A DNA stretch of 64,000 nucleotides from Elephas maximus indicus (GCF_024166365.1 NC_064820.1:88860001-88924000), one strand, 5' to 3'; shown: positions 42,498 to 54,282, numbered from the stretch's first letter. The notes: generated from the sequence alone by a model not told the origin. Numbers and translations are program-made.

Positions 42498-42854
42498 CAA
42501 CTAAATTTTCTGAGTTGAATGAATGGCACACAGCAGTATGCCAAGTACACATTCCTTCTCAAAGGGAAAGTCCAAAACTAAGAAATGGGAGTTCAAAAGG
42601 TAGAGTTTAAACATGCAAAAGTCAATTTTAGAAGTCTCGTTTTCTTAATTTACATAATGTGGTTAATTGGGTCAACTTCACTTTGCCTGGAGTCAAGGGG
42701 AAACAAAAAGGTATTTATGAAGTTTTTTTCAAGTCACTCAAAAGATAGAAGACATATGCATTAAAATATTTTATATTTAAAGTACCATTAAAAAAGAAAT
42801 TACTATTGTATAACTGGAAACTTGTTTCTCATTGTCAATGGATCTCATGAAATA
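42498..42854. other. Unassigned sequence
   Basis: No gene or repeat recognised. Confidence 0.4.
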
Positions 42855-43377
42855 CCACTATCATGGATTGAATTATGTCCCCCCAAAAACGTGTGTATCA
42901 ATTTGGCTGGGCCATGCTTCCCAGTATTGTGTGGTTGTCCTCCATTTTGTGATTGTAATTTTATGTTAAAGAGGATTAGGGTGGGATTGTAACACTCTTA
43001 CCCAGGTCACATTCCTGATCCAATATAAAGGGAGTTTTCCTGGGCTGTGGCCTGTACCACCTTTAATCTCTCAAGAGATAAAAAGGAAAGGGAAGCAAGC
43101 AGAGGGTTGGGGACCTCCTACCCCCAAGAAAGCAGTACCAGAAGCAGAGCGTGTCCTTTGGACCCGGGGTTCCTGCACCTGAGAAGCTCCTCGACCAGGT
43201 GAAGATTGATGACAAGGAATTTTCCTCCAGAGCCGACAGAGAGAGAAAGCCTTCCCCTGGAGCTGACACCCTGAATTTGGACTTGTAACCTGCTAGACTG
43301 TGAGAGAATAAATTTCTCGTTGTTAAAGCCATCCACTTTTGGTATTTCTGTTATACCCACTAGATGACTAAGACAAC
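42855..43377 (+). mobile_element. MaLR-type solo LTR
   Basis: GGATTGAATTATGTCCCCCC start, a GAGAATAAATTTCTCG polyadenylation region and a CACTAGATGACTAAGACA end: the layout of MaLR LTRs. Same family as 29497-30002 but opposite orientation. No internal sequence remains. Confidence 0.78.
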
Positions 43378-44379
43378 CAGTACTGAATTTGCTGGTATTT
43401 CACTGTGATTCTTGAAAGGCCTCACAAACTTAAAAACACAGACCATAACATTTTAAAAAACATTTTGATTGTGAAATATAACACACAAGAAGAACAGTAT
43501 AAAGCATAAACAAAATGAATTATTATAAAAAATACAACAAAACTATTTTGAAAAAAAAAAAAAATGTAACCATCACATAGGTCAATGGATAGAACTATGT
43601 CAGCAACCCACAAGCCTTTCCCAAGGTCCAGACATATTGAGTTGTTCATTGAAATAAGCCCATCATTTTCTAGAAAATAAAAAGAATATTGTAAATCGTA
43701 TCTTCAAAAATCAATATTCTAGATAAGTGGCATAGTCCAGCCTTATCTGAAAAGTCCTGTCAAATTAAGGCCAACCATAAGCCAAGACTTGCATTCTGTT
43801 GTGGCTAAACCATTTCAAGATAGGAGCTAGAGATAATGAAGAGTCAGCACCCCACAGAAAATTCAGTTTTGCCCTAGTGGTTCCTTGCGTCACAAACATT
43901 GCACTATTAGGTTCTGCGATTTCCCCTTCGGGTTTCCTTTGTGGTCTAAAAGGACAGTTCCCTTTCAGATTAAAAAAAAAAAAAAGGCAAATAATGTGAG
44001 GCCTAGTAGTAAAATATGCGTAGGGGTGAACGAATATTGGCCTGATGTAGCATTCAGTTTCTAGAAGAAAGTTAGAGCATCTCCTCCTCACAGATGACTT
44101 ATTTTGTGTTTTCCTTCTGTCTTTCCCAAATCCAATGGTGCTTCTTAACTGGAAATTGTCTGCAGCAGTACATACATGGTAGGTCAGCAGAGCTACAGAT
44201 TCTTCACAAATAGATTCCAAGGCTCCTCCTTTTCAAGGGGGACCATGGGTCTACCAGAATACTTCCTCTCCCCCCCTGCTCTTTCACCCAATCTTCTTAA
44301 TTATATTTTGACGTAAGCTTGGATCTTAAAAATGTTGCATACTAATTTTGTTGAACTCTTGATATAGATAACGCCATAA
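43378..44379. other. Unassigned sequence
   Basis: A 151-codon minus-strand frame (43765-44220) has no recognisable domain and no support. A-runs at 43550 and 43973. Confidence 0.4.
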
Positions 44380-44602
44380 AAACCAAAACCAAACCTGTTG
44401 CCATCGAGTCGATTCCGACTCATAGCGACTCTGTAAACCAACCAAAACCAAACCCAGTGCCGTCGAGTCCATTCCGACTCATAGCGACCCTATAGGACAG
44501 AGTAGAACTGCCCGGTAGAGTTTCCAAGGAGCGCCTGGCGATTCGAATTGCCGACCCTTTGGTTAGCAGCCAAAGCACTTAACCACTAGGCCACCATGGT
44601 TT
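44380..44602 (-). mobile_element. PSINE inside or beside a truncated PSINE
   Basis: A tail fragment (44383-44437, AACCAAACCTGTTGCCATCG) is followed by a complete near-consensus PSINE (44438-44602) in the same orientation. GCAACCCTACAG after the inner copy suggests the outer SINE resumes briefly. Confidence 0.9.
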
Positions 44603-45117
44603 CCCAGCAACCCTACAGCTGGGTGCAATTGTCAGGTGAGTAAACTCGATTCCTCTCTATATAATTTTATCAAGAAAAAACAGAAAGAATGAATGAATAA
44701 ATGAAGTTCTACTTACACGCTCTTGCCAGAAGCTTCCAAATTAGGACAAAACTGAATTGCATGTGGTGCATATTTCTTGACTAAAGCTTTTAACCTGGAT
44801 CAGGATGCCTCAAGTGACACGGAGTCTAATCTTGGTGCCATCACTATCTAATAATATATTAAGTAAGTTTTTAAACATCCTTCTCAGTGTCTTCATCTGA
44901 AAAATAAGATCAATGGGATAAATTCTAAGATTATTTTCGGCTCTAAAACTCTTCAAATCTGCTTCACACTCAAGGCCTTGATCATAAATCTTCTAAAGCT
45001 ACGGTGCTCAGTTTTCATTTTAAAAGAGGGATCTGGATTGCTCTCACCACTGTTCAAAACTGAGATTTTCAGAGAAAAGTGATTTGAATAGCAAATGATA
45101 CATATTTACCTTTCTCC
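44603..45117. other. Unassigned sequence, possible MIR trace
   Basis: TGTCTTCATCTGAAAAATAA (about 44890) may be a decayed MIR core. No gene seen. Confidence 0.35.
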
Positions 45118-45163
45118 AAAACTAACCAAACCTGGTGCCGTCAAGTTCACTCCAACTCATACA
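45118..45163 (-). mobile_element. PSINE tail fragment
   Basis: Only AACCAAACCTGGTGCCGTCA to CCAACTCATA remains, a severely 5'-truncated copy. Confidence 0.75.
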
Positions 45164-46342
45164 CCCACCAAAATGCTTAGCAGATTGATTCTTCAATGAC
45201 AGAAGCAATTTAAGAGATGAAACGCCACCTAGTGGACACATTCCTGGGCAGCGCCCTCCCACCTGAACAAGAGGGGGCTTTGTTCTTTGTGGCTGAATAT
45301 CTGACCCACGGCTTCTCCTTCCCCCCACCTGAGGCTCCCATCTCAACCTTGTAATTACTTATGCTGTCTAAAAATCACAGAAATGTTCATTCTGGCAGGA
45401 GAAAGCGTATTTATTTTAGCCATGTTTGATTTAATTTTTACCTATTTATATAAAAATTATTTGCTTTTCACATTTACAGTATGGCAGACATTTTAAGAAA
45501 AAAGATAAGGTCCTGCAAACTCAAACTAAGCCTTTTTACTCTCTTATCAATTTGGTTTGAAAACAATCCTTGAGCAGTCAGAGACACCATGGCTAGACAG
45601 ACAGAAAAGGGATAGTAGAGTTCACATGTCTTGTGTATGGAGCCCAACCTTTCATCCAGTTCCTCTCTGAAGGCACAGAGTTTTACAATTGCCCTTGTTT
45701 AAAGGAAACCCGTTTCCTTTAACGGTTTTTAGAGGCTAATCTAGGGCTTTGGATTAGTAGACTTCTTTCAGTGTGAAGTGGAATCTTTGCCTGGATAATG
45801 TTCTCACTGAGCTTAAGAAAATTGACCTCTACTTAAAATGAGCAAAAGGATAGGATTATACAAGCTTTTCTTTCTTCACCAAGGAAAAAATACCCATGAG
45901 TTCTGCCGGTGGATGTTCAGAGGAGTTTAGAAGGAGGTGGTCTTGCTTAATTAATGAAACATGGGGAGGATTGCTAGAAACCTTCAGCCCAGCTTCTGAT
46001 GCCTGTAAGGAACTTTGTTATTTTTGCAGCAGAAACTTAGTCACTCACCAGAGCTAATGATTCCTTCCAGCAGCTCCCAACTGGCCATTCATAATTGGAG
46101 TACTGAGGCTCTATATTTCTCCAGCCTCCTCAACATATTTTTTTTTCTTTTCATTAGTTTTTCTCTGTCACCAAGTGTCTGCAGCCAGCTCACGACCTCC
46201 TGCTATTTTAATTTTGGTTTCTATTTTAATTTGTTTCTGACAATCACCAGCCTAGTAGAAATTTCTTCACTTCTCTACAGACTTTTGTTTAATTCCTCCT
46301 TCTGTGTCTCAAAAAATTATGGAAGGTCTCTGAACTTAAAAA
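45164..46342. other. Unassigned sequence
   Basis: No gene or repeat recognised. 46015-46362 is open but low in complexity (Phe/Leu/Ser) without a domain. Confidence 0.4.
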
Positions 46343-46582
46343 TCATTCTTCTATTGCTATGATGTGGAAGAGATTTCAGCAGTGCTTCTAAACTGACAGG
46401 CCAGGAAGAAAGGCCTGACAATCTACTTCTGAAAATCAGCCAGTGCAAACGCTATGAATCACAATAGTCAGATCTGCAGATGGCCCTGGGGATAGCACAG
46501 GACCAGACAGGGTTTTGTTCCGTTGTACGTGGGGTTACCATGCGTCGGGGGTAGACTTGATGGCAACTAACAACAAAATTGA
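46343..46582 (+). mobile_element. RTE-derived composite lacking any ORF (5' end joined to 3' end)
   Basis: 46355-46465 matches the RTE 5' region (GAAGAAAGGCCTGACAATCT, ACTTCTGAAAATCAGCCAGT, then GCTATGAATCACAATAGTC). 46470-46582 matches the RTE 3' end (GGGGATAGCACAGGACCAGA, then TTTTGTTCCGTTGTACGTGG, then GGCAACTAACAACAA). No tRNA-like head is present. It is structurally like the BovB-derived Bov-A SINEs. Confidence 0.82.
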
Positions 46583-46605
46583 TCCCAGTATCCACCCAAA
46601 CTAAA

Positions 46606-46725
46606 GTTCTCTCCCTTTCTCCCTTCTCTGTTTCTTTTTCTCCTTCCCTTCCTCCCTCCCTCTGTCCCTCCTTTCTTTCCTCCCTTCCTTCTTCCCTTCT
46701 TCCTTTCCTTCTTCCCCATCTTCCT
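46606..46725. repeat. (TTCC/CTTCC)n pyrimidine tract
   Basis: About 120 bp of CT-rich low-complexity sequence; the frame across it (Glu/Lys/Arg-rich) is an artefact. Confidence 0.93.
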
Positions 46726-47576
46726 TCCTTTCAGAAAAATCCTTCAAACAGACTCTGATGAAGGTACGAATGCAATCTCCCCAAGTTCTATAGCCACGTT
46801 TGTCAGTGGTGATTCTGTAGAGCCTCAGTCCTAACAAAACCACTTGAGAGTTGTCAAAATTTCTAAGCAGTATTCTTTTACCTCTGCTCTTGAACAGACT
46901 TTACAGGCTTCCTCTTCTTAAAGAAGCAATTTTACCTCAAGGAGACCATTTCATTAGGATTTGAAGAATTACCTTCTTATCTATACCTTCTAGAGGAGGG
47001 TATATAGATCAATTCAAACAGCCAAGTAGGAAGGACTCAATGCAAAAAGAAAAATGAAGAAATTACAACCCTCGAGGTAGCCTTGGCCACCCCCTCCCCA
47101 AAGGAAAATCCACGGTCATACAGAAACTGCCCTTGTTACTCCAATACATTTCATACCCTTAGCAAAATCCCTATGGAGACCATGGGCGAAGACTAATGTA
47201 CCAATCAACGTACCAATCAATAAGCAAGCAATAAATATCTTTATATATATTCAGGCTGTTTTAGGTGTTGAGTACAAAATAGAAGTAAATATAAGAGCCC
47301 AGTTCTTGGATTCTCAGAGCTTCCAATTTTATTTGAATGGCCAGGCTACCATCTAAATATTCATGGGAAACAGAAAAGCAGGCAGGTCATAAATCAAATC
47401 AAATTTTCCCATAGAGATAATGGCAGAATTGAGGCTTGTGTTATTGATCAAAGACTTGACGGTATCCTTACGGAATTCATCATAAGTGCCACGGTGAATT
47501 AACTATAAATAGTATGCCTGTATGGTATAAGTGTTTGTAACAGGTGTGTCAACAACTCAAATAGAGAAACATAGTG
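46726..47576. other. Unassigned, possible L2 trace
   Basis: 47215-47360 (AAGCAATAAATATCTTTATA, TTTAGGTGTTGAGTACAAAA) may be a minus-strand L2 end. Otherwise nothing recognised. Confidence 0.35.
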
Positions 47577-48013
47577 TGGTAGATTGAATAGTGGCCCCAC
47601 AAAAAGATATGTCCACATCCTAGAAGTGGTCAGTGTAAGCTTATTTGAAAAAAGAGTCTTCCCAGAAGTCATTAAGGATCGCAAAACGAGATCATCCTGG
47701 ATTACCCAGGTAGGTTCTAAATCCAATGACGAATGTCCTTGTAGGAGACAAAACACTAGAAGATACAGATACAGAGAAGTGCACGTGAAGCCAGAAACAG
47801 AGATTGAAGTTATGTAGGCACAAGCCAAGGAATGCCCGGAGTCACCAGAAGCTAGAAGAGTCCTCCCTCAGATACTTTGGAGGGAGGGTGGCCTGCTGAC
47901 TCATTGATTTCAGACTTTTGACCACCATAATTGTGAGAAAATAAACTTCTGTTGTTCTAAGCCACCAAATTTGTGACCATTTTTTTATGGAAGCCACGAG
48001 ATACCAATACACA
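47577..48013 (+). mobile_element. MLT1-type solo LTR
   Basis: TGTGGTAGATTGAATAGTGG start, TCCTGGATTACCCAGGTAGG, AAGCCAAGGAATGCCCGGAG, AATAAACTTCTGTTGTTCTA and an end near ACCAATACACA: MLT1 order over its full length. Confidence 0.88.
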
Positions 48014-49409
48014 TGGTAATTAATCACATAAAACATTTTTGATGTTCTCATTTTATTTAGCAGGATTCCTGCCTTACTTTTACTGTAATGAATCAGAAAT
48101 CATAGGCATAGCCACGGAGGAGTAATGAAATTGAGGAGAGTTTCTATAGGGAGTGTGCTAACATCTTTGAAGCATTGTCTGGGGATGATTAAAGTTAGAG
48201 AAACTTATCCATGTTATTTATTTTGCACTCACCTTTTCCTTTATTTAAAGTTCTGGGTAACAAGTAAAAGCATAAGAGAATAAGGTTTGGACCATCTGTA
48301 AGCTTCAAATGTTTCCTGGGGCAAGCCTACTTAAAAAATTGTGTTCTTTTTTTATAGTCAATGCAACTGATACAATATTAAAAAATCTTCTTTAAAATAT
48401 TCACACCAATCCTTTTGAGCACTCTGACCTTCTATAATGTTATTTCACCATTTTGGAATCTTAAGAGCTATATTTAGATTTGATGACCAAAGCCAGAGTC
48501 ATACATTGTTGAAATCTGTGCATTAGTTATGATTAACTCTATTGAATATTGTTTGCAATCATTACTTTTTCCCTTTAGTCAGTTATCTGGGGGGAAAGTC
48601 TGAGGTATAACTCTGAAATAATGAGACTGATTTTTTAACAAAGCCGGGTATACAGTAGGTACTCAATAAATAACTGTTCAGTGTGAGAATTTATTCAACT
48701 ATAGAAAGAATTTTACTTCAGGGAGACCTTTTCATTAGAATTTGAATAATTAAAATAAACTTACTAAAACTGAAGATACCTACAGAAAGTCAGAGACAGC
48801 CGTAAAATAAAGCTTTATATATTTAAATAAAATATTTCTTTATGCAAATCCCTAATGAGGCTGGAAGAGTGAAGCTAACCTGGGGTTAAATAAGAGAGAG
48901 GATTGAGACTAGGTTACCTTAGACGGCATGCTCCCTGTCTTAAGTGAGTAGCCACTTCTCACTTGTACCCAATTGTTGCCATGCAGAAATTTGAGCCCAA
49001 TGTTGCCACTCATCTCATATTTTCAATAGAAGCCAAAAATACAGATGAGAACACTTGCCATTTTAAAAGCTGGCAATGAGTTCGTTTAAAAAAAAAAAAA
49101 AAGAAACCTTCGTGCTGGCCAAACAAAACACATCTGCTGGCCAGATAGCCCAGAGCCCGCCAGTCTGGGTCTCTGCTCCTGAGCATCTTCCTCTTTTTCC
49201 TACTTCCCTTGGGTTTCTATTTCCTTTCATTTCTCTCTCCCTTCAGTTTCTTGAACCACTAATTGACTAGGAACCAGCGTTCAGGAGAGAAGCTGCACGG
49301 GGCAGAAGGCTGCAGTACTAACCGGGTTCTATGCTCCAGAAGTAGGCTTACCTGGAGCAAGGCAGAAAGCAGAAAGAGAGGCAAATAAATGGGCTTTGGA
49401 TGTCACAAG
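48014..49409. other. Unassigned; small MIR end
   Basis: 48640-48695 (CAGTAGGTACTCAATAAATA) looks like the 3' end of a MIR or L2. A14 at 49088. No gene recognised. Confidence 0.4.
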
Positions 49410-49770
49410 TGCTGGGGTTTGGTCCGTAATTTGATGACTGTCTGATCATTGGAAAGTTACTTAACCCTTGGATTATTAATTTCTCCATCTATCCAAAAAA
49501 CCAAACCCACTGACGTCGAGTCGATTTCAACTCATAACGACCCTATAGGACAGAGTAGAACTGCCCCATAGAGTTTCCAAGAAGCACCTGGTGGATTTGA
49601 ACTGCCGGCCTCTTGGTTATCAGCCATAGCACTTAACCACTACACCACCAGGGTTTCCTCGCCATCTATAAATTCAGGATAATTACATTAATATACACTG
49701 CACAGTTATTGTGAAACCCAATGAGATAATAGTTTTACATGAACCTTATCAATACAAAGGGTCCTCCATT
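49410..49770 (+). mobile_element. MIR SINE interrupted by PSINE
   Basis: TTGGAAAGTTACTTAACCCT before the SINE and CTATAAATTCAGGATAATTA after it, in MIR sense order. Confidence 0.72.
49494..49660 (-). mobile_element. PSINE, short form, nested in MIR
   Basis: Flanked by CCATCTAT at about 49485-49492 and 49662-49669, the probable target duplication. Near consensus. Confidence 0.93.
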
Positions 49771-50190
49771 TCTTAATCAGTACAGTAATTGCTGATAATG
49801 AGATGATGATGTACGGCATGCTTGCTGTCATATGATAGTTACAGCTCACAGAGCACCAGGACTGTGCATAGCCAGAAGTCAAACGGTCGTAAATCAAAAA
49901 TGCGCTAGGGAATTATACAAGGCAGTGTATAATTTAGAGCTAAATTATGTGGTAGAGACTAAAAGTGCTATAAAATTTCCAAAGAGAGGAAGATTAATGA
50001 CAGCTGGAGTAGTAAGGGGAGGATTCTTAGAGACAGTGATATATACTAGACTTTGAAGGCTACCAAAGATATTCATAATATTATTGGATTGTTTTAGGTG
50101 TCAAAACAAATTTCACTTTGGAATTACTCACATTTTTATGAATATGTTCTATCTGGAGTACCACATAAATTCTTTTGTGAGTTTCTCAAA
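49771..50190. other. Unassigned sequence
   Basis: No gene or repeat recognised. Confidence 0.4.
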
Positions 50191-50300
50191 CTTCATTCTT
50201 TGATTCTAGTGGTATTTATTGAGCACCTATATGTGGCAGGCACTTTACTAGGTGCTAACAATGCACTGTCCCTGCCCTCAGAGAGCTTACCATCAAAAGT
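50191..50300 (-). mobile_element. L2 LINE 3' end
   Basis: GGTATTTATTGAGCACCTAT, GGCAGGCACTTTACTAGGTG and CTGCCCTCAGAGAGCTTACC, in reverse L2 order. Confidence 0.8.
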
Positions 50301-50684
50301 TAGGTTTGGAAAATGCTAGGGTAAGCAAGATAAAACCTTTTGTGTGGAACTATTGCATGTGTGCGTGTGTGTACATATGTGGGTTTAACTGAAGGCTTTT
50401 TCAGATCTTTTATTATCCTTGAGTCTGAAAATATAGGAAAAGAGTATATTTATATTTCTTTTTACAGATTAAAAATTGGGCCCATTGCTTTAAATTTAGA
50501 CACACTGCACCCAAAAAGTACTCTGCAGGTTGAAGAAAAAAAAATTATTTGAACAAATCATTTGAAAACGTAGATATTAGACTGTTTAAAAATAAGTTTG
50601 TCTTATGTTTCCTGACTTGCCAGACAACATGAATAATTATAATAACCATTTTGTGGATTACAGAAATATTTTAAGGTATCTATA
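50301..50684. other. Unassigned sequence
   Basis: A TG-rich patch at 50356-50382. Nothing else recognised. Confidence 0.4.
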
Positions 50685-50690
50685 AACTAA

Positions 50691-50856
50691 TGGTACTTAG
50701 CTGGTTAAGAGCTACAGCTGCTAACCAAAAGGTAGGCAATTCAAATCCACCAGGCATTCCTTGGAAACCCTATGGGGCAGTTCTGCTTTGTCCTATAGAG
50801 TCTCTATGAGTCGGAATAGACGCGATGGCAACGGGTTTGGTTTTTTTGGTTTATAA
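50691..50856 (+). mobile_element. PSINE, short form
   Basis: First of three adjacent SINEs. CTGGTTAAGAGCTACAGCTG, B-box CAATTCAAATCCACC, and a GGGTTTGGTTTTTTTGGTTT tail. Confidence 0.92.
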
Positions 50857-50861
50857 ACTCA

Positions 50862-51072
50862 TAGTCCTTAGGTGGTGCAAATGGTTTGTGCTCAACTGCT
50901 AGCCAAAAGGTTGGCGCTTCAAACCCACCCAGTGGTACTGCAGAAGAAAAGGCCTGGTGATCTGCTTACATTAGCATTACAGTCAAGAAAACCCTATGGA
51001 GTAGTTCTACTCTGTAACACATGGGGTGGCCATAAGTTGGAATCCACTTGAGGGCAACTAACAACAACAATC
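50862..51072 (+). mobile_element. AfroSINE, long form
   Basis: Second of three. AGTCCTTAGGTGGTGCAAAT head, GGCCTGGTGATCTGCTTACA body, and a CTAACAACAACAA tail. Confidence 0.88.
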
Positions 51073-51082
51073 CATGAACTCA

Positions 51083-51238
51083 TATCCCATTGCCGTCGAG
51101 TCGATTCCGACTCATGGTGACCCTGTTGGACAGAGTAGAACTGCTGCTTAGGGTTTCCAAGGAGCAGCTGGTGGATTTAAACAGCTGACCTTTGCTTAGC
51201 AGCCATAGCTCTTAACCACTAGGCCACCAGGGTTTCTA
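51083..51238 (-). mobile_element. PSINE, short form
   Basis: Third of three, opposite orientation. CATTGCCGTCGAGTCGATTC to GGCCACCAGGGTTTC. The flanking GAACTCATAT (before) and TGAACTCATATAA (after) are the likely target duplication. Confidence 0.93.
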
Positions 51239-52543
51239 ATGAACTCATATAATCTTATTATTAATATGGCTTGCATTTATGTATAAGCACTGTGATTTAC
51301 AAAATACAAAACCATTTAAAATTGTTCATAGAGTTATGTTGTTAAACACTTTATCAGCTGTTAGAAGGTAAGTCTATCATGACATCAATTTTTTTGAGAT
51401 TAGAAAAGGGTTCTCTGTAAGATGCATGATACTAACAGTTTTACACACACATTACAATACTCTTACAGTTTAAAATTTTGTATTTAAACTGTTTTGCTTT
51501 ATTGTTTTCTCACTAGGATAGAGCCTCAACTTAGAACCTTTGGTATATAAAAAAATATTGTTCTACATAAGGTTGGCTCTAGTGACAGTCTATAACTTTT
51601 GAATAAATTACCTTTTGGAACAGGGGATTTGTGTGAAAGATTTTCAATGAAACTGTTGTTTCATTCTCCCCTAAATCCATAACCAATCCCTTATTCTGTG
51701 TGATTACCACAGACAGGAGTACCTAATATGTGTACAGGGAGCTGTGCTAAGGCTCAAGGTAGCTTGATCACAATAGTCATCAAGCACCTTTCTACCTGTT
51801 TGCTTTAATTTCATTTTTACAGTTTTTTTTTTTTTAAATAAAGAAGGCCAAGTGATTGTCTATTTTTTAGGGACTAAATGTCAACAGCAGTGTTTTTAGA
51901 GTAGAAAAGTAAGATAGATTTAGGGCAAACAGACTCTCAGGAAAAAAGTAAAAAAAAAAAAAAAGGCATAAAACATAAGCAGAACTGAAGCAATGATTCT
52001 CGAGCAGGACAGTTTCCTAACAAAATGACTTTCAAAGCTTTTCAAAAGACATTTGAGTTTCTTGAAGGTAAATGATATATTAAAACATTTAGGGTAAAAA
52101 TTGGCTTCTTGGTTTTTAATATGATTAATCTTGATCCAGTAGCACAGATATTAGTTAAATTTAAGTTACTAAACCCAAACATTTATAAAAGAAAAGATTT
52201 TAAATAGAAAGGTTTAATTTTTCTTCAATGATTTAACCTGCGTTCAAGCATTAACAGTATTCTCTTTGGATTCCTTTGAGGAACTATTACATTTGAAAGC
52301 AGAATGCAAGTATACAGTCATTTTTGTTTCTGCTTTTTTCCTATCTCCACATCAATGACTTAAGTTTCTACTAATGTAATTACCAGGTTTCTATTCCCAC
52401 TTGACAAATGCTAGTAGTAATGGTAATGGCCAAAAGATAAACATATAAAAACCAACAAACCAAACCAAACTGAAAAAACAGCAACGAAAAGCTCCCACCC
52501 ACTGAGCTTAATGATGGAGTGGAAGACTAGTAATCAAAGGAAA
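51239..52543. other. Unassigned AT-rich sequence
   Basis: No gene or repeat recognised. Homopolymer runs at 51825 and 51951. Confidence 0.4.
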
Positions 52544-52726
52544 AACAAAAACAAACCCGTTGCCATTCAGTCGATTCTGACTCATGGCAACCTCATGTGT
52601 TACAGAGTAGATTTATAGAGTATTCTTGGCTGCAGTCTTTATGGAAGCAGATCACCAGGCCTTTCTTTTGCCACTAAGTGGGTTTGAACTGCCAACCTTT
52701 CAGTTATTTGCACCACCCAGGGACCT
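52544..52726 (-). mobile_element. AfroSINE, long form
   Basis: The target duplication CTAGTAATCAAAG occurs at about 52527-52539 and 52725-52737. ACAAACCCGTTGCCATTCAG tail side. The head is short (CACCACCCAGGGACC). Confidence 0.92.
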
Positions 52727-52971
52727 AGTAATCAAAGAAATGCTCATTAAAAGGAGAACAAACATTGTTTACATATTGTTTATTGGTATAGTTTAAAAAT
52801 AATATTCTAGTCCACTGTTTCTGAGGCTCAGTGAGGTGGTTGCACTAAATCAGTAAACTCTTTTCCAGGGAAATTAAAAATGTGTGCACCTTTGCTACTT
52901 TGCTACCAAGACGTCCATCAAAGCATTGCTTTCAGTGAACCCCTGTGCAACTACCTAGATAACCAACAGTA

Positions 52972-53168
52972 AGGGTCCCTGGGTGGTACAAAATTAGCAG
53001 CTAACAGAAAGGTTGGAGGTTCGAGTCCACCCAGGCACCTGGGAAGAAAGGTTTAGCAGCCTACTACTGAAAAATTAGTCTTTGAAAACATAACGGAGCA
53101 CAGTTCTACTCTGATGATACACATGGGTTGCCATGAGTCAGAGGCAACTGGAAGGCAACTGGTTTAAC
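52972..53168 (+). mobile_element. AfroSINE, RTE-like body form
   Basis: GGGTCCCTGGGTGGTACAAA head, GAGGTTCGAGTCCACCC B-box, and CTACTACTGAAAAATTAGTC body. A younger PSINE inserted just past its 3' end. Confidence 0.9.
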
Positions 53169-53174
53169 TGGTTA

Positions 53175-53337
53175 AAAAACCAAACCCGCTGCCGTCGAGT
53201 CGATTCCGACTCATAGCGACCCTATAGAACAGAGTAGAACTGCCCCGTAGAGTTTCCAAGGAGCGCCTGGCGGATTCGAACTGCTGACTTCTTGGTTAGC
53301 AGCTGTAGCACTTAACCACTACGCCACCAGGGTTTCC
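53175..53337 (-). mobile_element. PSINE, short form, near consensus
   Basis: Flanked by TTAACTGGTTA (about 53165-53175 and 53338-53348). It still carries many CpGs (CCGTCGAGTCG, GCGCCTGGCGG), a sign of youth. Confidence 0.95.
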
Positions 53338-53809
53338 TTAACTGGTTAGGGGGCTGAATAAATCTTTGTACATCCAGACTGAAGCTCTGAAAAAATTTAC
53401 AAAACATGTTCTATGAGATGGTTCATGAAAAATCTCTTCAAATTATTTTAGGAAACACTGGATGAACCTACTACATGCTAAGGTCATACTACAATACTAC
53501 ATACTTCAAGTCTTTAAGACACTAATGTGCATAATGAGTTTTCAACCGAAGGATTAGTATTTAATGTTTATTGAGTCAGGAAATCCTTTCCCAAGACATA
53601 GTTAATGATATTAGTGTTTTAAGAAACTAGTTTGGGTTCTCTGCTTTCTTCTACATAACCTACCCCTTTTCTCCAATGTGTATTAGTTATTTCAGGATTT
53701 ACAAAATTATAATGATTTTGAAGCTAAAAATGGATGATGACATTATATATGGTGCACTTCTGTTATTTTACATACTTTTGAGTAAATGATATATATATAC
53801 ACATATATA
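53338..53809. other. Unassigned sequence
   Basis: No gene or repeat recognised. Confidence 0.4.
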
Positions 53810-53990
53810 GCCCTGATGGCGCAGTGGTTAAGAGCTCAGCCTGCTAACCAAAAGGTTGGCAGTTTGAATCCACCAGCCACTCCTTGGAAACCCTATGGGG
53901 CAGTTCTACTCTGTCCTATAGGATTGCTATGAGTTGGAATCAACCCAGTGGCAATGGGTTTGGTTTGGTTTGGTTTTGCTTTTTGGTTTA
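53810..53990 (+). mobile_element. PSINE, short form
   Basis: AGCCCTGATGGCGCAGTGGT head and a TTTGGTTTGGTTTGG tail. It sits in a TATATACACATATATA tract. Confidence 0.93.
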
Positions 53991-54084
53991 CATGAAAATG
54001 TAGATATATCTATACATATAAAAATATGTATATAAAAATGTCTTGGAAGCTGCATTAAAGAATTAGGAGTGGTTATTTCTAAAG

Positions 54085-54282
54085 AGGAGCCCTGGTGCCA
54101 CAGTGGTTAACCAAAGGTGCTTGGCTGCTAACCAAAGGTGGGTGGTTCAGACCGACGAGGCGCTCTGTGGAAGAAAAATGTGGCAGTCAGTTTCTGTAAA
54201 GATTACAGCCTTGGAAACCTGTGGGGCAGTTCTGCTTTGTCCCATAGGGTTGCTGTGAGACAGAATCAACTCGACGGCAATG
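54085..54282 (+). mobile_element. AfroSINE, long form
   Basis: GGAGCCCTGGTGCCACAGTG head with an internal 20-bp duplication around GTGCTTGGCTGCTAACC, TGTAAAGATTACAGCC body, and no tail beyond CGACGGCAATGGG. Confidence 0.9.

Noticed and set aside
43765..44220. 151-codon minus-strand frame
   Set aside because: No domain, signal or homologous context; consistent with a chance frame.
46601..46843. Glu/Lys/Arg-rich minus-strand frame
   Set aside because: Translation of the (TTCC)n tract.
50691..51238. CRISPR-like regularly spaced repeats
   Set aside because: The repeats are mixed-orientation SINEs in a mammalian-type genome, with no uniform spacers.
53810..53880. tRNA gene suggested by A and B boxes
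   Set aside because: It is a SINE head: same sequence in dozens of dispersed copies, no acceptor-stem pairing, and a non-tRNA body follows.
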